From assembly GCF_001540865.1 (NCBI RefSeq), contig NC_033632.1:4516321-4580320 (forward strand): 64,000 nt of DNA, read 5' to 3'. How positions within the stretch are numbered: position 1 is the stretch's first letter; each line of letters starts with the position of its first letter. Shown piece by piece: positions 46,049 to 59,725 of this stretch. The position numbers were made by a program, and so were the translations under genes. Origin of the DNA: Ananas comosus. Its lineage: Eukaryota > Streptophyta > Magnoliopsida > Poales > Bromeliaceae. The notes under the pieces are model-generated. The model did no database searches, was not told where the DNA came from, and saw only the letters and a list, made by a program, of their open reading frames with translations.

Positions 46049-49000
46049 TTTGCATATAAATCTTTTGTTTTGCTCCTTTTAGGTTGAGTTCTTCTTCCCC
46101 AGATATTCCCCTTACCATTCATAATCTACTTTTCCACCACCAAATTCTCCCACATCTACTCCCTTCCCCACTCTAATATGATTTACATCATTCTCTTGGC
46201 TCGAGTTAACCACCTATTATATATTTCCTCGACATTGAATGGACAGTATTGGCTGCTGGAATTTTATTTGACTGATATCCCTGTGTTGTGGATTTCATTT
46301 TGTTGACTACCAAAAGTGATTACTGGATTTGCATATTGATATTTTCTAGGCTTATTTGGTTGTGCAGGCCATCAACGAAAAGATATTGTCCTTGGACTTC
46401 CACAACTGTTTTACAGAGATAGAGACTGCAGACTCTCAGTTGTCTTACATGAATGGAGTCTTCATTGTCGTAACTGGAACCTTGATTGGGACTGACAATG
46501 TTAAGCGGAAGTTTACCCAATCATTTTTTCTCGCCCCGCAGCAAACCGGAGGATACTTTGTCCTCAATGATGTGTTCAGATTTATAAAGGCAGACTATCT
46601 GGGGGGAATTAATCAACTGGTTGTCAATGAGTCGGAGAACAATGGCGCAGATGGTGCTTTAACTCCGGAGCCAGGTACAATCATTACTGACTTACTCTTT
46701 CTTTTACCCCTTGTTTAGATGGAGAGAATGGGAGTGAATGAAGAGAAACCTAGAAGAGAAATTTTTTTTATTTTCTCTCACTTGGTGAAAATGAGAGAAT
46801 GAGAGGGAAAAGTGTTTGTTTGAAAACTCACTGTTGGTTTGGTTTGCTTTTGCTGGTTGTTCTTTGGTTTTCTTGCACACTCCCACAAGAAATAGCTCAT
46901 GTCAAATTCAAACTTTATATTATTCTGTGTCTGTTGACAGAACCCACTCCAGCTACGGAACATGATATTGAAGTCAACCCAGTATCAAAGGGGATTGCTG
47001 ACTTGGGCGACGAAGTAGTCAACCCATCTGAGGACAGTGATTTTTCGGGGGTTGAAAATGGAAATGATGTTGATCCACCTGTCCAGGTAACTCCAGGTGA
47101 TGCTCAAGAAGCTTCGCAGGCTGCTGCTACTGTGTCTCAGGAGAATGTGCCTAAGAAGTCTTATGCATCAATAGTGAGTTGTTATTCTTGTCATTTTCCT
47201 TTTATCTATGTCACATAATTAGTAAGCCCTGCGCACCCCTTCCCCACTCCCCCCACCCCAAAAAAAAAGGCTTAGTTTCTGCTTTCAGCTGCAGCCTCCT
47301 ATAGTGGAGTGTTTTGCAAGCATAACACAAAAGCTTTTGCTATTATGGAAAGTTGACATTAGATTTCTAGCCCCCCAAAATTGGGGCTCCAATTTAGAGC
47401 TACTGATAATGCTCCAGGGAGAAATTGTGGGCGGGGATTTTACCGTAGTGCTTCTCGGAGTAGCACTATTCAAATATCACTTAATCAGATAGGCCCTGCT
47501 CTTCTTTATGAGCCAATCACAAATACGCAATACCAGAGGGTTATATATGTGTGAATACTTGTATTCTGAGGGTGTATATGCAGAAGTAATAAATGATGAT
47601 CATTATTCTTTATTTGTTAGATTTCTCTGCTTTAACCGCTACAAACAATTGTGGACCTAGTAAAGCACACATTTATTAGTTATTTCTGTTATCAATGGAT
47701 TGGCAGGTTAAAGTGATGAAGGGGAGCCCATCACCAGCTCCAATATATGTGCCTGTTACCAAACCAAATACTCTGGGTCCAAACCCTGAGAAACCGCGGG
47801 TTGTGCCAACAACACCCGCTAATGCGCCAGAGACCACGGTTCCTAACGACAATAGTGCCCCTGAAAACAACGAATCTCATGATGGTATGTCCAGCACTAG
47901 CATGCCTAGCATTGGTGGCTCTTTTGCATGCATACCCCTGCAAACATGTGAAATTGCATAACTGGTCCTGCATATATAGATAGGGATATGCGTGTGTGCC
48001 CCTGAAAATCATATTTATCTGCATTCGCTCACCTGCTGGGTGAATACATACCAAACCATTTTTTACATTGCATCCGAATAAAGAAGATTTATTTCTTCTG
48101 GTAGATGCACAAATTCCAATTTTACTGGGGTACTAATGTGATTTTGCATGGATTTATATGCAAAAAAAATTCAGAGGTTTGGCTATGATGTCCTGTGGTT
48201 TCCTGACTTCTACCTATATGCAGTTGAGGGTTATTCGGTATATATCCGAAATTTGCCTTTGAATGCAACTGCTGAACAAGTCGAGGAAGAGTTCAAGAAA
48301 TTTGGAACTATTAAACCTGGCGGCGTGCAAGTTAGAAACCATAAGGTTTGTCAGATGGACCTTGAGACATAGCTTGTTGTCTATTTTAACTGAAGCTTTA
48401 CTTGTATTACTGACTGGATGGCAGATTGAACGCTTCTGTTTTGGCTTTGTGGAATTTGAGTCGTTGAAATCCATGCAAGATGCAATTGAGGTATGGTTCT
48501 TGAACTTGGTCCGTCACTTTTAAGGTTACCTGCTTTCAAACGATTTTTATTTTCAATATCTTTTGGAGGAATAGTTGTATTTATATAAAAACCATTGCAT
48601 CCTGTTCTTTACAGTGGGACATTTATTATTTTCAGCAGCTTAAGTTCTACACTCAAATGTTTTTGTTCTGGTGGGGTACTTTTTTTTTGGTTTTGAGCTG
48701 GGAGCAACAATTTCGGCTTTAAGTTAGAGCGCTCGAGTTAGTGTAATATTATTAATATATTCTCTACTTCATGGTGGTACCTCTAGTATCATCAACAGAG
48801 CATCTGCACCTTGTTCCATTCATCTCTGATGCTACATTATATATTATTATTTTTTTTTTCAGTCACTAATTTTAAACCTGTAGCAATTTTGTTTGGTTGA
48901 CATTATCTCGCGACATAATATCTTCATAATTTTTCCTTTATTCATTTTAACCGTTAAGTTTTTTTAATTCTAATAAAAATCACTTTTTCATTTTATGTTT

Positions 49001-49963
49001 TGAACCTTCAAAATTTGAGCCTGGAAATGTTAGTCCAAAGCTGTGAGAGACTGCTGGCTGTTTACAATCCGAATTTACTCTTTGTTGCTTTTCACTCTGC
49101 TTATGTTAACAAAATATAAGGCATCTGATCAGTCTCATACATTATCTCTTTTTTTAGTTTAGTTTACAAGTTGTTGCAGTTTTGTATATGAAGGGTCTAT
49201 TTGGCTGGTTATTTATCATCTAGATTTTTTTAAAAAAAGTTTTTAATGAATTCTTAGGCCTCACCAGTTCTATTTGGAGGGCGCCAAGTTTATGTTGAGG
49301 AGAAGAAAACCACAACGCGAGGTAAGTATTGATTTCGGTGCTGCAAAATATGAAATTTCATAGACTACAACCATATAAAAAATCGGATCTTATGGCGGTA
49401 CACAAAAATAGATGAATTTGCGAGGATACTTGCGTAAAGCGTCCCAAAAATTAATTTTGTGGGCTAGAATCATGTAATACAGTCACCTACCTCGGACTAA
49501 TGAATCCATTTTCTTTCTCATTCCTTGCGTGTAAATAAAAACACTGAGCATACTGAAAAATTTGTTTTAACTTTGTTATTTGGTTAACTTTTCTTTTCAC
49601 AAGGATTGAATGCTGATGCTGATGCTGATGCTGATGCCTTTTGTTCTCCCAGTTGTTAATGGTGTCGTGACCCATAGCGGCAACAGTAGCGGGAGGGGTC
49701 GCTACCCAGCGGGGCGGGGCGGTTTCCGTAACGACAGCTACAGGGGAGGCCGCGGGGCCTCCGTTGGGAACGGCAACGGGGGAAACTACAAGAGGGGCGA
49801 GTTCCGGAACAGGGGAGCCGACTATGTGGGCCGCGGTGGCTGGTCAAATCCTGCGCGTGCCGCCGCCGCCGTCGACGGTTATCAGCAGCGCGCTTTCCAA
49901 AACGGGAATGGGCGGTTTGGGAACCGGCTAAACGGGCCGAGGCAAGCCACAGTCTCTGCCTAG
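44339..49963 (+). CDS. G3BP-like RNA-binding protein (NTF2 domain + RRM + RGG)
   Basis: Exons 44339-44386, 44466-44603, 46368-46674, 46941-47173, 47707-47884, 48224-48345, 48425-48490, 49258-49321 and 49653-49963. All are GT-AG, the phases close, and the product is 488 aa. Domain order matches plant homologues of Ras-GAP SH3-binding protein, stress-granule components that bind RNA and dimerise through NTF2. NTF2-like domain at about 15-135 (IGSAFVQQYYHIL, SVYKFYQDTSMLSR, FTQSFFLAPQQTGGYFVLND); acidic/Pro-rich linker with KKSYASIVKVMKG (about 236-248, conserved in the family); RRM at about 303-382 with RNP2 VYIRNL and RNP1 FGFVEF; then a Gly/Arg-rich tail (SGRGRYPAGRGGF, SYRGGRG, YVGRGGW). The start lies two bases after the acceptor of a leader intron. 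Introns 2 (45206-45536) and the leader carry the same MITE. It converges on the PSP gene. Confidence 0.95.
45206..45536. mobile_element. MITE in intron 2 of the G3BP-like gene (copy 2)
   Basis: Ends AAGGATTTGAGTGCTGTGGC and, on the right, GGGCATTTAAATTCTT, with interior GGCACGGTACGGCACGG and CATGCCGTGCC. Diverged sibling of 43618-43945. Confidence 0.65.
46009..46046. repeat. TA microsatellite (G3BP-like intron 2)
   Basis: About 19 TA units. Confidence 0.9.
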
Positions 49964-50315
49964 GAGAGGAACATAGCACGACACGGTAATTTTGTCAGGG
50001 TAGAACCCCTCTAATGCATGATTCTTTTACGCCCCACCTTTTTGATGAATCAGAGGGCTCCGCTGCCCCTTTTTCTCTTTTTTGTCCTCTCCCTATCCCT
50101 AAGTAGAGATCCTCCTAAATAGAGATGTGATTCTTAACTAAAAAAGAACCTTAATAGTGCCGAGAGAATTAATGTTTTTTGAGCCTGGGTTGTTGCAACT
50201 GTGGTAACAACTAACATTCCATATTTGCAGAATAGGGAACCTATCCTTTTTTTGTTGTTGCTATCAAGTTTCTAGCGTCTTTTAGAAAATGAACTTTGAT
50301 TTTGGGATTTAAATG

Positions 50316-50368
<53 letters not shown>

Positions 50369-51255
50369 CCCCCCACCCTGTTTGTTATTCTATCTGATTG
50401 AACCTTGGAGATTGGGACTTTCTCTTTCCGTGATATGGTCATCTTATACAGTTNAGTTAATTGATGAAGTATGTATTTTTCTAATTTGATTCAAGTGCTG
50501 AGTGTGGGTTCTTGCGCATCCCAATGAAAATATAGACCCCCCTAAAATGAATTTGCTGTCTCTATAATTCCAAGTGGGATTTTACTTCATTCAACAAAAG
50601 CTTAGTATTGCAGAGGTTATTTGTCTTTTATTTTTAGAGAAAAAGTAAAATAAGATGGTTGTAGGTAGCAGGCATTACCTTTTACTGTGTGATGTGAGAT
50701 TTAATCAGGATTTATGTTTTTAATTGTTATAAATATAAATAGTGGTGGTATATTTGGCTAAAATTACATAATATATTTTTTTGGTGTTGCAACTGCAGTA
50801 AGCTTTTGACCCATTTTTTTTCTTCACTTATTTTATTTTATTTTTTTTCCAAATACTTAAGTACTTAAGCCTCCTTTACGTCTTGCTGAAGAGACAATTA
50901 AGAATTTGTAAGCACTCACTGCGAAAAGTATATTGCATGGCACAATTTACTTAACATCACAAAATTACATCTAACAGAGATCATACTGCAAAAGCTCCAT
51001 CAAAACATGAAGAACCAAAGTTACAATTACTTAATGTTCCCTTCCAAATTATTTTTCTTAAAATACGACAACAATTCCAGAACAAAAGTCAGAAATAACA
51101 GCTACAAGGTTAATTAAATTATGTACAGATATGTGAAAAATACCACAAGCCATCTTAATATCATTCTTTCCGATGAAAAAGAATAATCTTAAAAAATAAA
51201 ATTCCGTGCAAGGCTTCATGCATTGAGATGCAATTTTTTTCCAAAGATTCCAGTT
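49964..51255. other. 3' UTR of G3BP-like gene and convergent intergenic DNA
   Basis: Likely 3' UTR to about 50300. A TA microsatellite at 50317-50366 is followed by a C-run, and an N occurs at 50454. The remaining part is AT-rich and should contain the 3' UTR of the oppositely transcribed PSP gene near 51000-51255. Confidence 0.5.
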
Positions 51256-54200
51256 TTATGTTAAAGATTTTACTAGTTCCTTGAAATCAAAGAGCAGCCA
51301 ATCCGCCTTTGCTGCGACAGCTTCTCGCATTTGTACCCCAGCATAGCATATAAACAGGTCAGCTCCACCAGGTTTCCGAGCCTGCAAATAGGAACACAAG
51401 AAAATTTCGAAAGCTCTAAATTCAACTTTCAAATTTTTCAAAATGATCTAGAAGACACGAAAATTTGACAAAATGGGTTATTTTGATTGATGGGAGGAAA
51501 CAAAAAAAAAAAGGAAGAAGACATCAACATAAAAAGCAATTAGTTGTGCCCTTCATCCTATCTGATACTTTCAGTCAACCAACCACTGCCCAGTGAGTTG
51601 CAGCCTTATCTTCATTTTGATTTTTAAAAATCAATTTTGTTTTAAAGATGATTGGATTCGAACGGAAGTGGAGCACGTGCAGAAAATAGAAGCATAACAT
51701 GTAATATGATGTGCTATGAACGGAAAATATATTGAGGCATGTTTGATAGGATAACTAAGTTAACCAGTCATAAATCGGCCCATGGAGCTCAAAGCAATGA
51801 TCAGAATGATTATTTATTCAAAAGGTGTAATAAAAAATATATATATACATATTAAAGGTGCTTCTGGAGAAAGCTCCTTCTCTTTCAACTTTAGAAGACT
51901 TACGAGCATATAAGAACATTAATGAACAATGTATATCTGTATCTTGTTTACTCAATAAACTGAGGCACAAAGGACAACTAAAACTTAAAAACATTAGAAA
52001 ACAATACTTATAGATACACCACAGCAAGTTCATGTAATTCCATTTATGCCCTGCTACATATGAATTTTCATGTATGCTCTCAAAAACTTTTAAGATCTAT
52101 AGATTCTATACACTTCGACTAGTGAAACCTCTTTGAAAACTTGTTCCACTTTAAAAATGCAGATATTTTTGTATGGAACAACAATTTTAACCGTTTAGGG
52201 TATAGTTATGTAAATTACAGGGAGTATAAATGTAAAAGAACCAAAGAAAAAGAATTACCTCAAGATCAGTTGCACCATCTCCAATCATAACTAGTGTTTT
52301 ATAATCATGGACCTGAAAGTAATAAATAACAATCAGCACCCAAGTGCAAATATAAAACTTCATGCTCAAAGATGGGTCCAAACCTTTCTTATTTGTTGTA
52401 CTGCTGTCGCTTTTCCGCCACTTCGCGAAGTAGGCTCCGTGGTATCAAACCCAAGAAATTCTCCAGAGCTTCCGAAGAGTAGTTGATTTGCAAAGATGTT
52501 TTCAAGGGGAATACCTAGCTCCAAAGCAACAGGCTAGAAAAGAAAAAAAACAAAACAAAAAAGTACAAAGAAATATTATAGTTCTTACGGGTATTATAAT
52601 ATACATGACATAATGCGCCACAAGAAAGAAAATATTAAACAAAGACAACATATAAAATTAAGGAGCAGACCTTGATCATCTGGCGAAAACCTCCAGATAC
52701 AAGGTAAACATCAGTCTTATTAGCCTTCAACTTTTCTATCAATTCAGAAATGCCTGGAGAAATCCTGCAGATCAAGTGGCCACATAGTAACATGGTGATT
52801 ACTAGACAAATGGCATAATATGTTTATTAATGCATATTGCACTTACCACAAGTTCAAAGAAAGTGTTCATGTGAAAACCAGAACAACTTTTGTGAAAATT
52901 TAGCCATCAAAATTTGGAATACAGGATATCTATTGCCGACAAAGCATGTTAAGACTTATTTTATGACTCGTTTGTACTTTTCAGCACTTTTTCTGCAAAT
53001 TTGAAAGGTTCAGTCAGAAGGCCAAATTCTTAGTAAGAAATGGGCATAAAAGTAGATGTAGTTTGACTTTAAGAACAAATTGCGGTGGTTAATGCACAAA
53101 TCTAGTGATTCCTACCATTCAACATCCAGCTAAGATGAACATTGACAAGCTCAGATAATGGCTTCCATCAGTTATTCAAAATTAGAAGAAAAAGGAAAAT
53201 GCAGAATGAGGTTGCTATCGCTTAGAAAATCAATACTGTAGCACATGAAGATAATGGAGGTGTTTGAAGATAACGGTTTTCTAAATTCTAGAATGTTCTG
53301 ATAGAATGAGGATGTAAAGTATCAACATTGACAAACAGAATGTTCAGACTCTAGAACTCGATGCACACATACACCCAAAAAAACATACTTCTTAATTACC
53401 AAGCATGATAGAAGAAATTTTCAATTTTAAATTCCAGTTGAAAACTTTAGATAAGTTTTCTTCCGGAACACACCATTTTAAAAATCAAATAATGTTCAGT
53501 CCAGAATGGCGAAAATAACTGAAATACCTCGGTGGTCTCTTGACCAAAAAATCTTCAACTTGAGAGAGCGATGGATTGAATAAAGAAAGCCTCGCTGCAA
53601 GAGCCTCCTCAAAAGGGACAGAACCACTCATTGCCCTAAAATTTCATCAGAAGTGATAATTCAGGAGTCAACTTCTACATTTAAAGAAATTCTATACTAG
53701 AATAAAGCTTCTCAACCTTTTCAGCACAGATTCAGTTTGGTCCCCAATCTTTCACTTGTTAATACCCTAACCTGTGTAATGTTCCAATCTTACCCTTTCA
53801 CTTTACCCTAACTATCTAATTGTTAACACCCTTGCTGTGCCTGTTATTCAAATCTTACCCTTCCGTTAAGTTCCTCCATTAAAATAGATGTAATTGACTT
53901 TTCAACTTCTCATATGGTGTTTACCTCAGCGTATCCAACTTAACAGAGAAATCTAATGAAAAGGTTAAGATTGCAACGAAATGCAACTGAAAGTCAGGGA
54001 CCAATCTGAAAACTCTTAAAAGGGATGGCAGCACATAAGTGTTCTCGGACTCGCAAAATTAAACACACTTATTTCATTTTACATAGTAAAAAAACAAGTT
54101 CTTACTTATTAGTCCATTCTGCAACAGCTTTCCCAGCCCCACAGAAATCTGCTAGTTCATCAATTCCCTCATCTAAGCACACGGTGCTGTCCACATCAAA

Positions 54201-55722
54201 ACACACCGCGTCAGCACTGCGCCAGATCTCAAGAATCTCTGCATACAAACACACTAGATGTTTGAATAATTCAATCTACAGATATTACATATCTATCGTT
54301 GCTAAATCATCCATTCACATTCTTTTTTCCTTGCAAAATCAGCATTGTCATATATGCTCTCAAACCCCTCTAGTTACAAGAATGCCCCACTTTCGAATAA
54401 CTTTTCCAAGAGAAACCCACCTTCTCTCATGAATCTGGTGACTCCTCAACTTATGATAAGGGTATGTATACATTTTACTAATGGCCGGCTAGAAGGCATC
54501 CCCGACACCTGCTTTCAAAGATGTGTCCAACCCACACAACGCCCTTTCTCGCTTCTCGCATACCAGACCAACCTCCCTTCCCAGGAGAAATTATTATCTG
54601 CACCTGGAGTACGCATACATCTCACACACCATACTCATACACTGCATTTAATTTTTAAATATATAAACCTCAATTTGACCCTCTATAATTTATCTCGTTT
54701 TCACTTTGCCACCCCGTGGTTCAAAAAATTGCACTTAATTTTTATGTGGTTGTAACCTTATTTTAACCAAAAAAATTTACCATCGCATTGAATAACAAAG
54801 TGAAATTTTTTTAATAACCACCGAGTAGTTAAGTGTAACTTTTGAACCACAGGGTGGCAAAGTGAAAAGGAGCCACGCCCCTTAATTATATATATTTTAT
54901 ATTAAGATCCTTTTATTTGTCTGAATCAAATAATTTTAACCAGATAGATTGAAAAATTTACCAATGATATAGAAAATTGTAACTAATGAAGCAGATGATT
55001 AAGCAATTAAATGGGTTGAACAACAAAGGAAGACATGATGAAATGTACAGATGCATCAAGTGCAGGCAATAGTTTCTTAAAGCTATAAAATAACTCAAAT
55101 CTAATAGCTTAAAATGTTAAACAGTAAATTAAAATTTTAAAATATTAAATGATCATTTTCAAATTGCCCAAAGTTTATATTAGTTTTATGAATTTTTATC
55201 GATATTAAAGGCTTTTATAGATAACTTTCAATACACTTCCAAATTATGATTGGCGAATAAATATTTATCAAAATTTAAAAATAATATTACTATTTGTTCA
55301 AGATTCAGCAGTAACTATGACTCCGCTGCAAAGCGCAGGCCCTTCAGTAGTTTTTCAAGAAACTGCTTTTCGACGGGTATACAAACAAACTCAGATATTA
55401 CAAGCGAGTAATTTAAAATGGATGATTTTGCAAGGATGTCTAATTTTAAAGCTAATTAAAACCATTCCTACAGAAAAATAAAAAATTCTTGGAAATAACC
55501 TTTCGTAGGTAAAGTGTTGGCGAACTGCATGGAAGTGGTACCCTTTGAGACCTCCAATGAAGCTGCTACAACAAAGAGAGGCTTGGAAGGTTTCATAGTA
55601 CTGAATGAATGCGTAAGCAATCTCACAGGTAGATGAGAAGCAAGTGATGTTTGAAGAATAGAACGACGGGAGCAACGGGATGGACGAACTGGATTGATCC
55701 GAACATTAACCAGCCCAGCCAT
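51256..55722 (-). CDS. PSP: Phosphoserine phosphatase, plastid
   Basis: Exons in transcription order: 55722-55500, 54238-54106, 53635-53528, 52764-52671, 52533-52384, 52312-52259 and 51381-51256. All are GT-AG, the phases close, and the product is 295 aa, equal to Arabidopsis PSP1 as I recall it. The enzyme performs the last step of the phosphorylated serine pathway (O-phosphoserine to serine) in plastids. Residues 1-70 are a Ser/Arg/Thr-rich transit peptide. The HAD fold has motif I FDVDSTVCLDEG (nucleophile Asp 89, acid Asp 91), motif II YLVSGGF (Ser 178), motif III region SRSGGKATAV, and motif IV GDGATD (247-252). The ending ARKPGGADLFICYAGVQ with KADWL is the family C-terminus. Start chosen at ATG 55722, four bases after a TATAG acceptor; the upstream leader exon probably lies near 58.25-58.42 kb. 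Confidence 0.96.
53729..54010. mobile_element. Foldback MITE in an intron of PSP
   Basis: The left end GATTCAGTTTGGTCCCCAAT and the right end (GATTGGTCCCTGACTTTCAG on reverse) form imperfect inverted repeats. The middle has a TTACCCTT phrase repeated at about 53791 and 53857. About 280 bp. Confidence 0.6.
54680..54890. mobile_element. Foldback MITE in intron 1 of PSP
   Basis: The left arm CGTTTTCACTTTGCCACCCC, GTGGTTCAAAA and the right arm (CCTTTTCACTTTGCCACCCT, GTGGTTCAAAA on reverse) with inner TTGCACTTAA/GTTACACTTAA. Confidence 0.8.
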
Positions 55723-56534
55723 AAATCTATAATTAATCATCAAAAGAGAGCATATGATCATGGAATCTTATAGATGGAAATTTGTAAAATGAGAAGGAAA
55801 TTGAAAGTGGGGACAGAAGTATAAGTGCACACATATGCCAAAGAAAATATTAGAAGATACTCTTTCTTTTTCGGAGTTCAATTCGAATTGTGAATGTACA
55901 TTCTATAAATCTTACATAATTTATGAACTCGCATACCAAAGATTAATGAAAATGAAATTTCTTTTGATTCGAGTATAAATAATAGCTGATCTGACCCTGG
56001 CATTGCAAAGAATCATGTGTTCATTTCATTCTTTCAGCTACATATTCCACAAAATAAGTAGCCATGGTTTGTCAATTACCAACATCGACAAATTTCAATT
56101 ACAAAGTTAAGATTGATTTCAAGAAATTTGCAACAAGTTATCATACATTGTGCTTATAATATGTTCAAGACGAGTATGAGGCATCTCTTGCACCTTTCAT
56201 AACAGCAAGTTACATAGAACAAATTAAACTCTTTAAAACAATTCCTAACTTGAAAAAAAAAATCCATGGATTTTATTTCGTTTCGTCAAATAATTCTGCA
56301 ACTCTATTTCAGTATAACTCAAAATCGTCGGTTGCTTTCTTCCTATTGTTTGTCAAATCAGCACTGAACCAACTAAATCAGAATCTACAGGAGCAAAATT
56401 TATACATATTCCCTGTATAATCCGGATGTTCCTACCTAGTTCTCGTACTTTCATTCAAAACAATTTTGTTTCTAGTGTGTATATATATATAATAATATAC
56501 TATATATATATATTTTATATATTATATATATATA

Positions 56535-57870
56535 TATAGAATTGAGCCCTATGCTTTAAAAGTACCAAGTCTTTGGTGCTTGTAAGTTTTCGGCGTACCT
56601 TGGATTAAAGGGATGTCGGTTAGCATGATGTGGGCCTTCTAGGTTGATGCTGGTGGTGTTGCAATAGTTAATACTGTCTAACGGGTGAAGAATGATTCAG
56701 CATGCGTAGATCTAATGGATAGAAAATTACAAGCCAATGCTTGGTGCTATTTAGCTAGCAACCTTAGCCGGACTCTAATATATATATATATATAATATTA
56801 TATATATATAGTTGACTGGGCTACTATCGGTAGTCAATGCTGGTACTCACCAATTTATTTTGAGATGAGCTTCCAAATTGATGATCCACAGTTGACCATG
56901 AGTCTAGACCATTTTAAATGTATCTTAGAATTTCATTCGTAGATTTTGGTATCCTAAGCTGAACGATCAAAGGGTCACAATAATCTAATAATTTTAATGC
57001 CGATATGGCGGTTTAACTATAGAAGAGTTCAAATTCATAAAATTGTTTGTGTAAAGATTGTTGTGAACTATTTAAGATGAAGAGGAGTGACGGTGAAATC
57101 CTCAATATATAAAAATTGTATCATCACTTTTGGAAGGATATCGATTCCATGCCATTCATTTTTGTGTTCACTGTATGTTAGCAAAGAACCAATATCGCAA
57201 AATGTGTTGAAATTTGATTTCCAGATGTTTAAAAGTTAGATCATGTAACTTGTCTATCATCAATTTGTCCTATTCATCATAAACAAATCTAATATATCGA
57301 TCTGTTACTACTAATTCTAGCAAAATATTATATTATTTTAATATATATATTATATATAATTAATGTAAGATATATTTTAATATATATAGAATGAGCTTCG
57401 CGTATGGTTATTAAGTACAAATATAGGGTTGTGATTTTTAGCCATTGGTATTAAAATTATAAATATCATAGATTATGGTGGCCCCCTAGAGTTGAGGTGT
57501 GTTTGGTGTATATAGTATAATCTATATGGGTTAAAAATAATCGGATGAGTATATAATCTGTGAATTAAACACAAGCACTAGTCTGCTTTACAAGCACCAA
57601 CTGGATTCATATATATAAATGAAGTGGATATATATATATATATAATATAGATATGTGGATCTAACACTACATTAATACACATACACACACACATATATAC
57701 ATATATATGTGTGTATATACACACACGAGCTAGGCTGGTATACTATCGGTAGCACGGAAGCCTCTATGCTGCCAAGTTGTTTTCAATGATGTCGCTTCCA
57801 AATCGACAATCGGCTCCGTTAAACTTGATCTACACTATTAAAAGTATTTGGAAACTAAATTTCACAATTT
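56535..57870. mobile_element. Cluster of MITEs in TA repeats, leader intron of PSP
   Basis: At least three non-coding elements are separated by TATATA tracts: about 56539-56780 (ends GAGCCCTATGCTTTAAAAG and CTTAGCCGGACTC, related to 3742-4005), about 56808-57150 (TTGACTGGGCTACTATCGGTAG), and a second element with CTAGGCTGGTATACTATCGG at 57731. A further unit lies at about 57388-57615. Boundaries approximate. Confidence 0.5.
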
Positions 57871-58249
57871 TCCACAATTCTTGGAATAAAGTGAAATATA
57901 CAAGAGAAAAAAAAAAACACAGAGAAGATAAAAGTTTTAATAGCAAAACATGAAAAGATAATAATTTTAATCATAATTCCAATATAAAAAGAAAAATGAA
58001 AAAGAAGAAGAACTAAGAAAATCACAGATGTAAGGTTTTTTTCGTTGAAGCAAAAGATCGAACACCTTAAGAGCGTCTCCTTTGCAATCGTAAACAAAAC
58101 CATTCAAATCACTAGGCACGATTCATTAGTGACAATAGGTACATGCGACATTCTAAAATCATTCGAAAACACTCCCGCTAATCACAAATTCACGGTAAAA
58201 ATATGCACAAAAAAAAAATGAAAAAAACGGTGCAAAAACGGAATTAGAA

Positions 58250-58420
58250 AAGCGTTTTTGAGCGATGAGTAGATAGAAAAAAATTAAAAGAAATTGAAAG
58301 ATCCCAAATTGCAAACCCTAACCTCTCTTTTCGATCTCTCCGCGCCGAGAAATGCGATCCGAGATCCCCACGAAATGTAAGGGGAAGAGAGAGTGTGTGT
58401 TCGTGGGGCGTGAATATTAA
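58250..58420 (-). promoter_or_regulatory. Candidate leader exon and promoter of PSP
   Basis: On the minus strand: a GC-richer block with CTCGGCGCGGAGAGATCG, AGAGGTTAGGGTTTGC and a T/C-rich stretch, the texture of a plant 5' UTR, next to a GGTTCGGT-rich repeat block (58436-58495). A long intron would join it to 55726. Assignment is inference. Confidence 0.45.
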
Positions 58421-58494
58421 CGCTTCGCACAATATCCGACCGGTCCAGTTCGGTCCGGTTTGGTTCGGTCGGTTTGGTTCGTTTCGTGTTTTTG

Positions 58495-58811
58495 GGGGTA
58501 AATTGCACATTGGGTCCTCAAACTATGACCGTGTTGACACTTTACTCCTCAAACTTTAAGTTGTTGTAATATTGGCCTCTAACTTTTACAATTATCGCAA
58601 TCAAATCTAATTCAATTGACTAAATATTGATATACCGCTAATGTAGAGGTGATATAGCAATATTGTAATTGATGATTGCATCAATGATGTGTTAAAATTT
58701 AGTCAACTAAATTAAATTGTGGGACTTAATTATAAAAATTTAAAAAATTCAAGCTAAATATTAAAATAAATTAGAGTTTAAAAGTGTCACAAGCCAAACG
58801 GGTAATTACCC
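58495..58811. mobile_element. Probable foldback MITE upstream of PSP
   Basis: The left end GGGGTAAATTGCACATTGG, with TTGACACTTTACTCCTCAAAC, faces the right end, whose reverse reads GGGGTAATTACCC with GTGACACTTTTAAACTC. About 317 bp. Confidence 0.5.
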
Positions 58812-59651
58812 CTTTTTTTCCTTTTTCTTGTGCCAAAGATGTATAAAGACCCATTAACTATAGGCTCTTCTGAAATAGCCCTCTCCACTCTTTTTTTTTT
58901 TTTTTTTGAGTGATTGAGAGTAGGGGCAAAAATTTATACTCAAAATCTAGACGATAAATATTTATCCAATTTGAAAAATCTATTAATTACAATAAAAATT
59001 ATGGAGTCAGTGTAAATCAATGTTTGCCATATTAATGCCATGCCAGGAACGAAAACCTTGCCAAACCTTACCGCATGACAATTTTTGTTAAAATTAGCAA
59101 AATTTCTAATGATAGTAACTTAATTGAAACATGTATTAAAAGTAAGGGACCTCATTGCATGGAGAAAAAAGTTGGGGACCAATAGTGCAATTAACCTTTG
59201 GAGAGTATTAGGGTAGGTTTGTGATGTGGATATTATGGTAGGTATGGAAAAGCAATCTCCCAAGTAACACTAATTATTATTCTCTCCACCTAACTTTTGT
59301 GCACTTTGACATATTTGAGAGTCACTGCTTTACTTACCCAAAATATTTCCTACGATTTTAATATCAAGAAAGGTAAAAGTAAAAAAGAAAAAAAAATGCA
59401 ATGTATATGCAGAGATTTTTTGAAATTTGGCTTCCAAATTCATAATTTTGATCCAAATTAAATGAGTTCAGTAGAGCTAATGGACGCACTAACAAACCAT
59501 TACGACAGTCAATTCAGCTTGATGTTAGTGAGCCAGCTTATATTCGGCTCGAAATGAGCTTGAGATTGACCGCTCGTTTAATAAACTAGTTAAACATGAA
59601 CAGGATTAGCTCGCTCATGTTCAGTTCAATATAGCTCTCTCTCTCTCTCTC

Positions 59652-59725
<74 letters not shown>

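Noticed and set aside
54025..54755. Two overlapping 135-codon plus-strand frames
   Set aside because: Antisense to PSP exon 2 and intron sequence; no similarity recognised.
58244..58510. Minus-strand frames near the PSP leader
   Set aside because: Composed of the CCGGTTT/GGTTCGGT repeat block and the 5' UTR; no conserved start.
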